This document shows positions 1 to 8,692 of a stretch of DNA of 64,000 bases, one piece after another. The stretch is from NCBI RefSeq assembly GCF_004803895.1, contig NZ_CP021978.1, forward strand, positions 124,001 through 188,000, read 5' to 3'. The translations under genes were made by a program, and so were the position numbers. Each line of letters begins with the position of its first letter. Within the stretch, counting starts at the first letter, position 1. The notes under the pieces were generated by a model. The model saw only the letters and a program-made list of their open reading frames with translations. It was not told the DNA's origin and did no database searches. Origin of the DNA: Streptomyces hawaiiensis. Its GTDB lineage: Bacteria > Actinomycetota > Actinomycetes > Streptomycetales > Streptomycetaceae.

Positions 1-455
1 GGATCTTTATAGACAAGCAGAGCCCCAAGGCCTTCCACGCCCTGCTGCAGACCGTGGAGGTGGTGCGGGCGACCGCCGCCGATGCGGGGCTCGGCCGCAC
101 CACCGTAGAGCTCAGCAATCTCCGTGTGTCACAGCTGAACGGCTGCGCCTACTGTCTCGACCTGCACACCAGGTCGGCCCTGCGTGCGGGCGAGTCGGCA
201 CAGCGGCTGGGAGTTCTGGCTGCCTGGCGGGACACCGACATGTTCAGCGACTCGGAACGCGCGGCCCTCGCGCTGGCCGAGGCGACGACCGATCCAACGA
301 ACGCCGACGCACAGACGTCCGCCTATGAGGCCGCCCGACAGGCCCTCACGGATGAACAGATCTCTGCCGCGATCTGGGTGGCGATCACCATCAACGCGTT
401 CAATCGGGTGTCGATCATGAGCAGGCATCCGGTGCCGTCGCTACCCAAGCGGTAG
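1..455 (+). CDS. AhpD / carboxymuconolactone decarboxylase-family protein, 5' end cut
   Basis: The frame is already open at position 3 (IFIDKQSPKAFHALLQ...) and runs to a TAG at 453-455, so the true start lies left of the window; the GTG at 54 is internal. The product has the AhpD core NGCAYCLDLHTR, a CxxC followed by a histidine, the redox-active site of alkylhydroperoxidase AhpD-like proteins. Family members act as cytoplasmic thiol peroxidases or bind carboxymuconolactone-type substrates. The C-terminal helix VAITINAFNRVSI is the usual second half of the fold. The downstream MarR gene and redox operons fit a role in oxidant or electrophile defence, but the substrate is unknown. Confidence 0.9.
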   Translation, partial: IFIDKQSPKAFHALLQTVEVVRATAADAGLGRTTVELSNLRVSQLNGCAYCLDLHTRSALRAGESAQRLGVLAAWRDTDMFSDSERAALALAEATTDPTNADAQTSAYEAARQALTDEQISAAIWVAITINAFNRVSIMSRHPVPSLPKR

Positions 456-957
456 GGCCCAACCGGCACAGGGAGTCGGTCCGCCGACGGCGCGATCATC
501 CGAGGCCGTGAAACAGCCCGATGATCGACGAGTCATCCACATCGCACGTCACCGCCGTCATTCGCAGCGCCTCCTCGCCGTTGTCACACTGACCGCGAGT
601 GCGCCCAGGGCGCCCTCAAGGGCGTCCGCCGGGTCGCAGTCGCACACAGGGCTGGGAGCAGAGTTGGTCCGCCTCATCGAGGTGGCCTCGCAGCGACCGC
701 GACCGCGGGCCTGGTGGTGCGGCTCTTCCGGCAGCCTCTGGGGATCGACGGCCACGCCCTCCCCAAGACCCGGGGCTACGCAAGGGCCGCCGCCGTCATC
801 CTCATCGGCTCTACGTGGCCACCGACGGCGCTCGTCCTGGCCATGTGACACCACGTACGGGCCGGCACCGGCCGCCACACCTCGGCCGGTATGGCATCAC
901 ACCCCCAGCATTTCCGTGCACCCGTTCACCGCTCGCCGTCCGGCCCGCCCCTTGCTA
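456..957. other. Intergenic stretch with a possible membrane-protein remnant
   Basis: No intact gene is seen. On the plus strand about 690-848 encodes a fragment reading AGLVVRLFRQPLGIDGHALP...ILIGSTWPPTALVLAM then stop. It resembles the end of a small integral-membrane protein but has no matching N-terminus. It is probably debris. Confidence 0.35.
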
Positions 958-1425
958 TCAGGACGAGTCCTCGTCCAATTTGCCCACGACACGATCAGAG
1001 ATGTCGGCCAGCACCCGCAGCTCTGCCGGTGTGACGTGGTCGAGGAACAGGGCGCGTACTGCTTCCACATGGCGCGGAGCGGCGGCCTCGATCGCCTCTC
1101 GCCCCGCATCCGTGATCACCACGAACGCCCCGCGCCCGTCCTCGGGGCACTCCTCCCGCTTCACCAGCCCACGCTTGGCCATGCGGGAGATGTGATGGGA
1201 CATCCGGCTCTTCTCCCATTCCAACGACTGGGCAAGATCCAGAAACCGCTGGCGCCCCTCTGGCACATCCGTCAGTTCGACCAGCACCGCGAAGTCCGCG
1301 CTCGACATATTCGACTCCGTCTGCAGCTGGCGCCCCAAACGGCCCCCGAGCCTCTCATGCAACCGGACAAAGCCACGCCACGCGAGTTGCTCCTCCGGCG
1401 TCAACCACCGCACTGTCTCTTCCAT
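958..1425 (-). CDS. MarR-family transcriptional regulator
   Basis: This 155-residue protein has the size and layout of a MarR dimer: an N-terminal helix pair, a winged helix-turn-helix around residues 45-112 (AQSLEWEKSRMSHHISRMAK then the wing CPEDGRGAFVVITDAGREAI), and a C-terminal dimerisation helix. MarR proteins are cytoplasmic repressors released by small ligands or cysteine oxidation; I see no obvious sensing cysteine pair, only C in the wing. The ATG at 1425 is the natural start. A half-degenerate copy of the local operator (1444-1457) lies 19 bases upstream, so autoregulation is likely. It is the only intact MarR gene among the operator sites at 1.4-15.4 kb and so the best candidate for their regulator (inference). 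Confidence 0.9.
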   Translation of the reverse strand: MEETVRWLTPEEQLAWRGFVRLHERLGGRLGRQLQTESNMSSADFAVLVELTDVPEGRQRFLDLAQSLEWEKSRMSHHISRMAKRGLVKREECPEDGRGAFVVITDAGREAIEAAAPRHVEAVRALFLDHVTPAELRVLADISDRVVGKLDEDSS

Positions 1426-1443
1426 GAAGACAGTGTAAAGGTA

Positions 1444-1457
1444 GTTGACGAATCACT
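1444..1457. promoter_or_regulatory. Putative operator copy 1 (GTTGACGAATCACT)
   Basis: TTGA and TCA half-sites are spaced as in the palindrome at 3411-3426, with one arm degenerate. It lies just upstream of the marR start, where a repressor would block its own promoter. Confidence 0.5.
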
Positions 1458-1610
1458 GAATGGGCTCGGTCCGGCCCATCGGATCGTCACACCTGCCCTA
1501 TTGACAGGTGACCCGGATGCGGAACGACGAAAGGTGCCCCACGCGACGGCACCGCCGCATGGGACACCAAAGGCTCGGACCGCCGACCTGGGCCACGGTT
1601 GACGCCGACG

Positions 1611-2399
1611 TCAGACGGTGTAGCCGCCGTCGATGTTGATCGTCGCGCCCGTCACGTAGGCAGACTCAGGGCCGGCGAGGTAGACAATCAGGCCGGTCAG
1701 CTCATCGGGAGAGGCAAAGCGGCCGGCCGGGGTCAGTCCGGTCATCAGTCCGGCGAAGTCGCCTTCGGACGGATTGCTGTCCGTCGCGATCGGGCCCGGT
1801 TGGATGTTGTTCACCGTAATCGCCCTCGGCCCCAGTTCCCGGGCCAGCGCTCGAGTGAAACCGCCGATGGCCGCCTTGGTGAGGGAGTACGTCGTACCGT
1901 TCGGAATCGGCATCCGCTCGGCGAAGACGCTGCCGATCGAGATGATCCTGCCTCCGTCGCCCATGTGCCGCAGCGCTTCCCGTGTGGCCACCCACACCGA
2001 GCGCACGTTCACCGCGACGGCCCGGTCGAAGTCGTCGACGGTGAGTTCCTCGATCGGCGCGATGTGGGCGCCACCGGCGTTGTTCACCAGGATGTCCAGG
2101 CGGCCGAAGGTCTCCACGGTGCCGGTGACCGTCGCGCGGACGGCTTCAGCGTCTCCCGAATCGGCCGCCAACGCCACCGCCCTGCCGCCTTCCGACGTGA
2201 TCTCGGCGACGACCTTGTCAGCGTGGCCGCGTGATGAGTGGTAGGTGATGGCGACGGCCGCGCCCTCACGGGCGAGGCGACGCGCGATGGCCGCGCCGAT
2301 GCCACGGCTCGCGCCGGTTACCAAGACGACCTTGCCGTTGAGCGGTCCGCTCGTCGCACGCGCGGAGCCCTCACGGGCCGCCGTACCTGTCGCGCTCAC
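1611..2399 (-). CDS. SDR-family NAD(P)-dependent oxidoreductase
   Basis: A classical short-chain dehydrogenase of 262 residues. The Rossmann motif TGASRGIG is at 28-35, NNAG at 106-109, catalytic Ser157 and the Tyr171-x3-Lys175 pair are present, and the end GATINIDGGYTV is typical of the 3-oxoacyl-ACP-reductase-like group. It is predicted to reduce a carbonyl with NAD(P)H in the cytoplasm; the substrate is not evident. The GTG start at 2399 directly abuts the TGA of the upstream NmrA-type gene, and GAGGTG just before it can serve as ribosome site, so the two genes are translationally coupled. Confidence 0.9.
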   Translation of the reverse strand: MSATGTAAREGSARATSGPLNGKVVLVTGASRGIGAAIARRLAREGAAVAITYHSSRGHADKVVAEITSEGGRAVALAADSGDAEAVRATVTGTVETFGRLDILVNNAGGAHIAPIEELTVDDFDRAVAVNVRSVWVATREALRHMGDGGRIISIGSVFAERMPIPNGTTYSLTKAAIGGFTRALARELGPRAITVNNIQPGPIATDSNPSEGDFAGLMTGLTPAGRFASPDELTGLIVYLAGPESAYVTGATINIDGGYTV

Positions 2400-3349
2400 T
2401 CACTTCACCTCGATCTTCGAGGCGTTCTCGGCCAGCCAGTCGTCGAAGCTCTTGAGCGCCGCGTTGAGCTCTCGCAGCCGGTCCAGGTCACGGGCGCCGG
2501 TGAACTCCTGGTCGAAGTCGCCGTAGTACTGGAACATGTTGCCGAGTTCGTCGGCCGCCGGTATGTCGAGGGAGCGGAAGACGTCGTAGGGCACGGACTG
2601 GAAGCGCACCGGTTCGCCCAGCGCCGCGCCCAGCTTCTCCGCGTACTGGGCGCCGGTCAGGTGGTCGCCCGCCAGGCAGACGGTTTCGCCGATGAACTGC
2701 TCGCCGCCCTTGAGGATGGCGAGGGCGGTGCGGCCGATGTCCGCCACGTCCACCCCGGCGAGGAGCTTGCCGTCCTCCAGCGGCAGGGTCAGCGCCAGCA
2801 CCCCGTCCTCGGCGCGCTGGGGCCCATGCCCTGCAGGAAGCCCTGGAAGAAGAAGGTGGTGTTCAGGAAGGTCGTCGGCACTCCGGCCTGCGTGAACAGC
2901 TCGTTGGCCTCACCCTTGGCGTCGAAGTGCGGCACGTTGTACTTGTCCTGCAGGACGGGCATCCGGTCGTCGTCGAGCGGCAGCAGTTCGCGGGTGTCCT
3001 CCAGCGTCGACCAGACCACGTGCCGCAGGCCGGCAGCCTTGGCGGCCCGGACCAGGACCTCGATCTCCTCGGCCTCCTTCGCCGCCGAGCCGTGCGCCCA
3101 GAAGTTGGTGACGAGGAAGGCGCTGTAAGCACCCTCGAACGCCGTGTGCACGGTCGGCTCGTCGTGGAAGTCCGCCTGTACGACCTCCGCCCCGAGCTCG
3201 GCAAGCTCCCTGGCAGCGGGCGAGTCGGGGTTGCGGGTCAGTGCACGCACCGTGAAGCCTGAGTCCGGATCGGCGAGGATCGCCCGTGCGGCACCTCCGC
3301 CCTGTGCGCCCGTCGCTCCGGCGACCGCGATGACCTTCTTGTCGCTCAT
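2400..3349 (-). pseudogene. NmrA-family NAD(P)-binding protein, single-base frameshift
   Basis: Two frames together make one NmrA-like atypical SDR of about 316 residues. The first (start 3349) carries the N-terminal GATGAQGGG nucleotide motif and runs to ...FLQGMGP; the second resumes QRAEDGVLALTLPLEDGKLLAGVDVADIG to the stop at 2400. The break is near 2816-2822, where a run of four C on the coding strand needs one more base to stay in frame. NmrA proteins bind NAD(P) and act as redox sensors or quinone reductase-like enzymes. Two operator palindromes lie upstream (3384-3426). It could be a true frameshift or a homopolymer sequencing error. Confidence 0.85.
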
Positions 3350-3383
3350 TTAGCTACCCCTGTCCGAGGAGAAAACCGCCCTT

Positions 3384-3397
3384 GTTGATGAATCAAC
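3384..3397. promoter_or_regulatory. Putative operator copy 2 (GTTGATGAATCAAC)
   Basis: GTTGAT and ATCAAC arms around two central bases, 35 bases upstream of the NmrA-type start. Its centre is 28 bp from the next copy, close to three helical turns, so two dimers could sit on the same DNA face. Confidence 0.7.
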
Positions 3398-3410
3398 CGA
3401 ATCACATCAG

Positions 3411-3426
3411 GGTTGATGCATCAACC
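3411..3426. promoter_or_regulatory. Putative operator copy 3, perfect 16-bp palindrome
   Basis: GGTTGATGCATCAACC is a perfect palindrome and the best copy of the motif in the window. It serves the NmrA-SDR operon. Confidence 0.72.
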
Positions 3427-3454
3427 GTCACAGGTGAGATTCGGCCAGATGCAG

Positions 3455-3812
3455 TCAGAAGGCTGCACGGAACGGCACGGCGAACACCGCCGTCCACCGG
3501 GGAATGTCCGGCACCGGCAAAGCCCCCTCGACGAGTTCGCTTGCGCAGGCGGCGAATCCGGTGAGGGCTCGCTCTTGCGGGTTGATGTGCTGGATGACGC
3601 CTACGGTCCGGACCAGGAGTCCGACATTCAGGAGGAAGCCGACGTTGGCATCGGCCACGGAGCGCAGTGCACCCTCGCCGAAGCAGTGCATGCTTTCCAG
3701 TGCCGCAACGAACAGCATGCGGCAGATCCGCCAGGTCCACGGTCGGCGTGACGGCCGCCAAGCGGGCCGCGCTGGACATCGCCACGTCTTCCGGAAGACC
3801 GAGTCCAGACAC
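3455..3812 (-). pseudogene. Remnant of a 3-hydroxyacyl-CoA dehydrogenase C-terminal domain
   Basis: Read across two frames, the minus strand gives PTVDLADLP then RMLFVAALESMHCFGEGALR and SVADANVGFLLNVG, followed by VIQHINPQERALTGFAACASEL. This matches the C-terminal dimer domain of FadB/HAD-type beta-oxidation enzymes (pattern ..LF..ALE...CF.EG...SAADANVG..LG.GFP..TGG...YI). Only about 110 residues remain, no NAD-binding or hydratase domain is nearby, and the frame is broken near 3725. It is a dead fragment. Confidence 0.55.
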
Positions 3813-4186
3813 CTGGACACATGGGTCGATGCCGGCGGTTCACCGCAGTCGGTCATCCGCACCGCGAAATGCGGGTTCCCGCTGATAATCGCCACCATCG
3901 GCGGCAGTCCGGAACGCTTCGCGCCGTACATCTACCTCTACGAGCGCGGCGCCGACAAGTTCGGCACGACCGCCCACCCGGTCGGGATCCACTCCCCGGC
4001 TTCATCGCCGATACGTGTACATCGGCTCGCCCGAAACGGTCGCCCGCAAGATGGTCGGCGCCATCCAGACCCTCGGCGTCGGGCAGTCACCTCATCCGCA
4101 CCACCGGGGTGCAGCCGGTCAGCGCTCGCCTGCGCGCTGTACGGCACCAAGGCCCTCCCGAGGTCCGCGACATCCTCGCGAGCTGA
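3813..4186 (+). pseudogene. Remnant of an LLM-class F420-dependent oxidoreductase
   Basis: The plus strand reads DTWVDAGGSPQSVIRTAKCG, FPLIIATIGGSPERFAPYIYLY, KFGTTAHPVGIHSPG, then in another frame RYVYIGSPETVARKMVGAIQTL, and ends LYGTKA...PEVRDILAS in a third. This order is that of the C-terminal half of a luciferase-like F420/flavin monooxygenase. At least two frameshifts are present and the N-terminal half is missing. It lies between operator copies 3 and 4, next to a second F420-related remnant. Confidence 0.7.
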
Positions 4187-4205
4187 CACCGTGAACGGAG
4201 AAGAC

Positions 4206-4914
4206 ATGGACCCCATGGACATCGCGACGTAGGGACCGTCGGCATCCTGGGTGCGGGGAAGGTCGGCACCGCGCTGGCACGCCTGGCAGTGGCAGCCGGG
4301 TACCGGGTGCTCATCGCTGGCTCGGGCGCCCCGGGGGGATAGCCCTCACCGTCGAAGTCCTCACCCCCGGCGCGGAACCGTCACCGCCGGCGAGGCCGCG
4401 GCGGAGGCGGACGTCGTCATCCTGGCCCTCTCGCCGGGCAATCCGCGACATCCCCGCTGTAGCGCTGCGGAACAAGCTCGTCATCGACACCATGACGTAC
4501 TGGTGGGAGGTCCGCGGGATCCGCGAGGACCCCACCGATCCGCTGACCTAGTCGAGCGAGACCGTGCAGGGGCCGGGGCCTGCGGGGTCAGGGCGTTCAA
4601 CCACATGGCTAGCACGATCTCGAAGACGGGCCCAGCCCAAGGGAACGCCCGGACGCAAGGCCATCGCCATTGCCGGCGACACCCCGGACGACCTCACGGC
4701 CGTCGGGCGCCTCGTCGACACCGTCGGTTACGACCCGCCATGGCGGGGCCCTCGCGGAAGGCGTACGGCTCGAACCGGGCACCGAGCCCTTCGGCGCCAA
4801 TGCCGACGCCGCGGAGCTGCACGCCATGCTCCTCCGCCTGCCGGAGTCGCAGCGGGGAAGGGCCGTGATCAGCGCGCGGAACGCGGCTGCGGAGTCGACC
4901 GAGCCCGCGGCCTG
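4206..4914 (+). pseudogene. Decayed NADPH-dependent F420 reductase-like gene
   Basis: The start reads [20 protein letters not shown], the Rossmann motif of NADPH:F420 oxidoreductases, followed in shifting frames by AGEAAAEADVVILAL, RDIPAVALRNKLVIDTMTYWW, KAIAIAGDTPDDL and LAEGVRLEPGTEPFGANADA. The full domain order of a roughly 220-residue reductase is there, but with an internal stop and several frameshifts. The intact gene at 9285-9938 is a distant relative, not a copy. Confidence 0.75.
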
Positions 4915-4955
4915 ACCGTCAGCCCGTGCGGGGCTGGCCGCCACGGACTCACAGG

Positions 4956-5000
4956 GTTGATATGTCATCTACCTTCGGCTATTTTAGGTGACGCATCAAT
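4956..5000. promoter_or_regulatory. Putative operator copies 4 and 5 (pair)
   Basis: GTTGATATGTCATC at 4956-4969 and GGTGACGCATCAAT at 4987-5000 are imperfect versions of the palindrome, centres 31 bp apart. They lie 58-102 bases upstream of the doxX start and would control the three-gene operon 5058-7046. Confidence 0.6.
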
Positions 5001-5057
5001 TATCGGTGCGGGGCGCCCCAGACGCGGATCCGCACAACCCGAACCCAAGAGGTATCC

Positions 5058-5435
5058 ATGAACGTCGCCCTGTGGTCTGTCGCCGCCCTGCTCGCTCTCG
5101 TCTTCCTCGCTGCCGGCGCTGCCAAGCTCGCGCAGCCGAAGGAGAAACTCACCGCCTCCCCGTCCATGGGCTGGGCCGAGGAGTTCTCGCCCAGAATGAT
5201 CAAGGCGATCGGCCTCCTGGAGGTTCTCGCCGCGATCGGGCTGATCCTGCCGGCGGCGGTGGACATCGCCCCGATCCTGGTCCCGCTGGCCGCGACCGGT
5301 CTGGCGCTGACCATGTTCGGCGCCGCGATCACACACAGCCGACGCAAAGAGGCCCAGTCCGTCGTCGTGAACGTGATCCTGCTCGCCCTGACCGTCTTCG
5401 TGGCCTGGGGCCGCTTCGGACCGCACTCCTTCTGA
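5058..5435 (+). CDS. DoxX-family membrane protein
   Basis: A 125-residue protein with four hydrophobic segments (about 5-20, 48-68, 72-92, 100-118) and the DoxX-family start pattern LVFLAAGAAKL. DoxX-like proteins sit in the cytoplasmic membrane and recur beside oxidant-defence genes; their chemical role is not settled. The ATG at 5058 follows AAGAGG. It is the first gene of an operon with the pirin (27-base gap) and FMN reductase genes, preceded by two operator copies. Confidence 0.88.
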   Translation: MNVALWSVAALLALVFLAAGAAKLAQPKEKLTASPSMGWAEEFSPRMIKAIGLLEVLAAIGLILPAAVDIAPILVPLAATGLALTMFGAAITHSRRKEAQSVVVNVILLALTVFVAWGRFGPHSF

Positions 5436-5462
5436 CAGCAACAGCAAGAGAGGGACACCCAC

Positions 5463-6434
5463 ATGCCTGCCATCACCGTGGACGACGTACTGGTCCTGCC
5501 ACGCCTGCCGGAACTCGACCCGGCCGCCACCGTCCACCGGCCCGTCCGCCGCCTGACCACCGCGCAGCACGGCTTCGAGGGCGAGGGCTTCCCGGTGCGC
5601 CGGGCCTTCGCCGGGGTGCCGTTGCCCGAGCTGGATCCGTTCGTGCACATGGACCACATAGGCATGATCGAGCAGGCCCCGGGCGAGGCCCAGGGCACCC
5701 CCTGGCATCCGCACCGCGGCTTCGAGACCGTCACCTACCTCATCGACGGCGCCCTGGAGCATCAGGACTCCAACGGTGGCGGCGGGCAGATCACGGACGG
5801 CGACACCCAGTGGATGACCGCCGGGGCCGGCGTCCTGCACATCGAGAAGCCGCCGGAGCACCTGGTCAAAAGCGGCGGGGTGGTCCACGGTGTCCAACTG
5901 TGGGTCAACCTGCCCCGCGCCAAGAAGATGAGCCCGCCCCGTTATCAGGACATCCGCGGCAAGAACACCGGACTGCTCACCACCCCCGACGGCGGCGCCC
6001 TGATCCGGGTGATCGCCGGCGACATCGCCGGCCACACCGGCCCGGGCGTCACCCACACCCCGATCACCCTCGCCCACCTCACCATCGAACCCGGCGCCCA
6101 GGTCGACCTGCCCTGGGAGCCGGGCTACAACGCACTCGTCTACGCCCTGGCAGGCCACGGAACGATCGGCGGCGAGGCCCGCCCGATCCAGGAAGGCCAA
6201 CTCGCCGTCTTCGGCGCGGGTGACGCAATGCGTCTGACCGCCGACCGGGCCCAGGAGTCCCGCTCCCCCAGGCTGGAGCTCGTCGTACTGGGCGGCCTGC
6301 CCATCCGCGAACCCGTCGTCCAGTACGGCCCGTTCGTGATGAACACCCGCGAAGAAGTCCAGCAGGCCTTCGAGGACTACCAGGCGGGCCGCCTCGGCGT
6401 CATCCCCGTACAACACCTCCCGCACACGTCCTGA
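5463..6434 (+). CDS. Pirin family protein
   Basis: A 323-residue bicupin. The N-terminal cupin has the pirin metal site, HMDHIG followed by HPHRGFETVTYLIDGALEH and WMTAGAGVLHIEKPPE, giving the three His and one Glu that bind Fe(II) in characterised pirins; the C-terminal cupin follows LTIEPGAQVDLPWEPGYN. Bacterial pirins act as quercetin-2,3-dioxygenase-like enzymes or redox-sensing partners. The ATG at 5463 follows GAGAGGGA. The position between DoxX and a flavin reductase is typical of electrophile- or quinone-responsive operons. The start and length are normal. Confidence 0.93.
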   Translation: MPAITVDDVLVLPRLPELDPAATVHRPVRRLTTAQHGFEGEGFPVRRAFAGVPLPELDPFVHMDHIGMIEQAPGEAQGTPWHPHRGFETVTYLIDGALEHQDSNGGGGQITDGDTQWMTAGAGVLHIEKPPEHLVKSGGVVHGVQLWVNLPRAKKMSPPRYQDIRGKNTGLLTTPDGGALIRVIAGDIAGHTGPGVTHTPITLAHLTIEPGAQVDLPWEPGYNALVYALAGHGTIGGEARPIQEGQLAVFGAGDAMRLTADRAQESRSPRLELVVLGGLPIREPVVQYGPFVMNTREEVQQAFEDYQAGRLGVIPVQHLPHTS

Positions 6435-6479
6435 ACATCCGTCAGGCATGAGCACTGTGAACACCGTCAAGGAGTCTCA

Positions 6480-7046
6480 ATGACCAGGATCGGCATCATC
6501 CTCGGCACCACCCGTCCCAACCGCAACGGCGAGCAGGTGGCCAAGTGGGTCTACGACATAGCCTCCCGTCGCAGCGACGCCGAGTTCGAGCTCGTCGATC
6601 TGCGTGATTACCCGCTGCCGCACCTGGACGAGCCGCTGCCCCCGTCGATGGGCCAGTACCAGAACGACCACACGAAAAAGTGGGCGGAGAAGATAGCCTC
6701 CTTCGACGGGTTCGTGTTCGTCACCCCGGAGTACAACCACAGCACCTCCGGCGTACTCAAGAACGCCATCGACTACCTGTACACGGAGTGGAACAACAAG
6801 GCGGCCGGCTTCGTGTCGTACGGCGGCGTCGGCGGCGCCCGGGCCGCGGAACATCTGCGCCTGGTTGTCGGAGAGCTGCAGATGGCCGACGTACGCCAGC
6901 AGGTGACGCTGTCCCTGATGACCGAGTTCGAGAACTTCAGCGTCTTCAAGCCCGGCGACTACAACGTGCAGTCTCTCGGCACCCTGCTCGACCAGGTCGT
7001 CGCCTGGAGCAACGCCCTGGCCCCGCTGCGCACCCTCGCCGCCTGA
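6480..7046 (+). CDS. NADPH-dependent FMN reductase (quinone-reductase type)
   Basis: A 188-residue flavodoxin-like protein. The FMN phosphate loop is GTTRPNRNGEQVAKW near residues 9-23 and PEYNHSTSGVLKNAIDYLY (about 81-99) is the classic second flavin motif of the NADPH_FMN_reductase family. It is predicted to carry out two-electron reduction of quinones or similar acceptors in the cytoplasm. The ATG follows AAGGAG at good spacing. It is the last gene of the DoxX-pirin operon; the three together look like a quinone/electrophile detoxification unit. Confidence 0.93.
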   Translation: MTRIGIILGTTRPNRNGEQVAKWVYDIASRRSDAEFELVDLRDYPLPHLDEPLPPSMGQYQNDHTKKWAEKIASFDGFVFVTPEYNHSTSGVLKNAIDYLYTEWNNKAAGFVSYGGVGGARAAEHLRLVVGELQMADVRQQVTLSLMTEFENFSVFKPGDYNVQSLGTLLDQVVAWSNALAPLRTLAA

Positions 7047-7109
7047 ACCACAGCTCCTACCGACGCCGGGTCCGCCGACGGCGCGGCCACCCCCTCGCCA
7101 CCGCGACAT

Positions 7110-7521
7110 GCTTCACCGACCGACTCGCCGTCGTACCTCGGGCACCTGCTGGGCATGGACGAGAGGTTCCACCTCGACATCCGCAGCGACGACGAAGCCG
7201 AGGCCCTGCTGGACCTGCTGGACTCCACCATCGAGGAGCCGGACGACAACTCCGTGCGCTGGGCGGGGCGGCGCTGGACGCCAGCGTGGAAGCGCTGGCC
7301 GCCGGCCCCCTGTCCATGCTGGACCGGACGACCGTGCGGGATGTCTTCAACGGACTGCTGCGCCACTACTTCGGCGACCGGTTCGCCGACGCCCCGCGCA
7401 GAGCGCCGCGCTGGCCCTGGAGCAGTTCACCGCCATGAAGGCGGACGCCGCCGCTGCGGCGATGCCGGAGGACCACACCGCGTTCCAGAAGAGCATCTCG
7501 CCGGAAGCAGCCTCGGCCTGA
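7110..7521 (+). pseudogene. Small hypothetical gene broken by two frameshifts
   Basis: Three frames join into one plausible protein: SYLGHLLGMDERFHLDIRSDD then LDLLDSTIEEPDDNSVRWAG, next LDASVEALAAGPLSMLDR and TTVRDVFNGLLRHYFGDRF, next ALALEQFTAMKADAAAAAMPE to the stop at 7521. The shifts lie near 7265 and 7395. I do not recognise the family; it is acidic and probably soluble. It follows the FMN reductase by about 60 bases and may once have belonged to that operon. Confidence 0.45.
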
Positions 7522-7540
7522 CCCTGCCGAGCCGGTCTCG

Positions 7541-7828
7541 GTGATCCTCGGCATGGGCATCGGACTCGCCTACTCCTCCCTGCCCGCGCTGATCGTCGGC
7601 GCGGTGCCGCCCTCGGAGACCGGCGCGGCCAACGGCCTCAACACACTGATGCGGTCCATCGGTACGTCCCTGTCGAGCGCCGTCGTCGGGATGGTCCTCG
7701 CGAACACCGCCACCACTGGGGGCGGCATCGAGATCCTGACCGTGGCCGGCTTCCGCGTCTCCTTCCTGATCGCGGCCGCTGCGGTCGCCCTGGGCCTGCT
7801 GCTGGCCCTCTTCCTGCCCAGAAAGTGA
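7541..7828 (+). pseudogene. C-terminal fragment of an MFS (DHA2-type) transporter
   Basis: The 95 residues GIGLAYSSLPALIVGAVPPSE, TGAANGLNTLMRSIGTSLSSAV and the last membrane helix ending LALFLPRK match the final two transmembrane segments of a 14-helix drug exporter. The preceding 350-400 residues are absent, so it is a stump left by deletion. Confidence 0.75.
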
Positions 7829-8138
7829 TCCCCGTCCATACGCCTCGGCGGGTAGCTTGCCGGTGACCGCCTCGATCTTCTCCAGGGACATACCACCACG
7901 GTTTTCCCTCCGGCCCCGGCGCCATCACACAGCGCCCAGCTCCCCGGCCACGACGCATAAGCGAAGTCGCGCTGGTCCCGCGGAACCCGACTTGAGGCTG
8001 CCGAGCTCGGCCGGCGTCGCCCTCCGCAACGCTGGCATCGGCATGCGGCGGCCACTCTCGCTACAGCACTCGAGTCGGCCTGTGAGCACAGGCAGGGCAA
8101 TACGAACGAGAAGGCCTGGATACCGGCGCCGATGCTTA
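7829..8138. other. Gene-poor stretch before the IS5 end
   Basis: The minus strand has a plausible gene start at 7891 (MSLEKIEAVTGKLPAEAYG) that runs into unrelated sequence after about 20 codons. Otherwise nothing is recognised. It is probably a deletion scar. Confidence 0.3.
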
Positions 8139-8692
8139 GAGGATGTCTCATTTGGCGAGTCGGCGGTAGCAGATGAGGGTGCAGGCGAGGCTGGTGAAGG
8201 CGAGGAAGTGCTCGGCTTTGCGCTCGTAGCGCCGGTGGAGACGGCGGCAGCCGGCGAGCCAGGCCATGGTGCGCTCGATGGTCCAGCGATGACGGCCCAG
8301 CCGCTGCGAGGTCTCGATGCCCTTGCGGGCGATGCGGTGCCTGATGCCGCGCGCACGTAACCATCGCCGCAGGTGGGAGTGATCGTAGCCCTTGTCCCCA
8401 TGCAGTTTGTCCGGCCTGCGTCGTCGGCGTCCTCGGCGGGAGCGAACCGGCGGTATGCCCTTCACCAGGGGAATCAGGGCCTGGCTATTGTGCAGGTTCG
8501 CCCCCGAAATTCCGACGGACAGGGGCAGACCTGTCCTCTCGGTGATGAGGTGGATCTTCGACCCGTACTTGCCCCGGTCGACAGGATTCGGACCTGTCAG
8601 ATCCCCCTTTTCAGGGCCCGCATGTTCACCGAGTCGATCGCACAGCGGGTCCAGTCCAACTCGCTGCGGGAGCCGAGCTCATCAAGGAGCGA
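8139..8692 (-). mobile_element. IS5-family element, 3' part (orfB plus end of orfA)
   Basis: The terminal inverted repeat (GAGGATGTCTCATTTGGC) begins at 8139 next to a TTA that could be a target duplication. On the minus strand, orfA residues LLDELGSRSELDWTRCAIDS and VNMRALKRGI are followed, after a -1 shift at the A4G5 run (8603-8611), by DLTGPNPVDRGKYGSKIHLI, HGDKGYDHSHLRRWL, a GRHRWTIERTMAWLAGCRRL block and the end YRRLAK. This is the catalytic half of an IS5/IS427-group transposase made by programmed frameshifting. The N-terminal half is replaced at 8689 by IS3 sequence. Confidence 0.85.

Noticed and set aside
508..1602. Long open frame on the plus strand across the MarR gene
   Set aside because: It is antisense to a clear MarR gene, Arg/Pro-rich and of no recognisable family; high-GC DNA gives such frames.
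4965..6470. 501-codon minus-strand frame over the DoxX-pirin operon
   Set aside because: Composition (Gly/Val/Asp/Arg-rich) is that of the reverse strand of real genes; both DoxX and pirin are unmistakable on the other strand.
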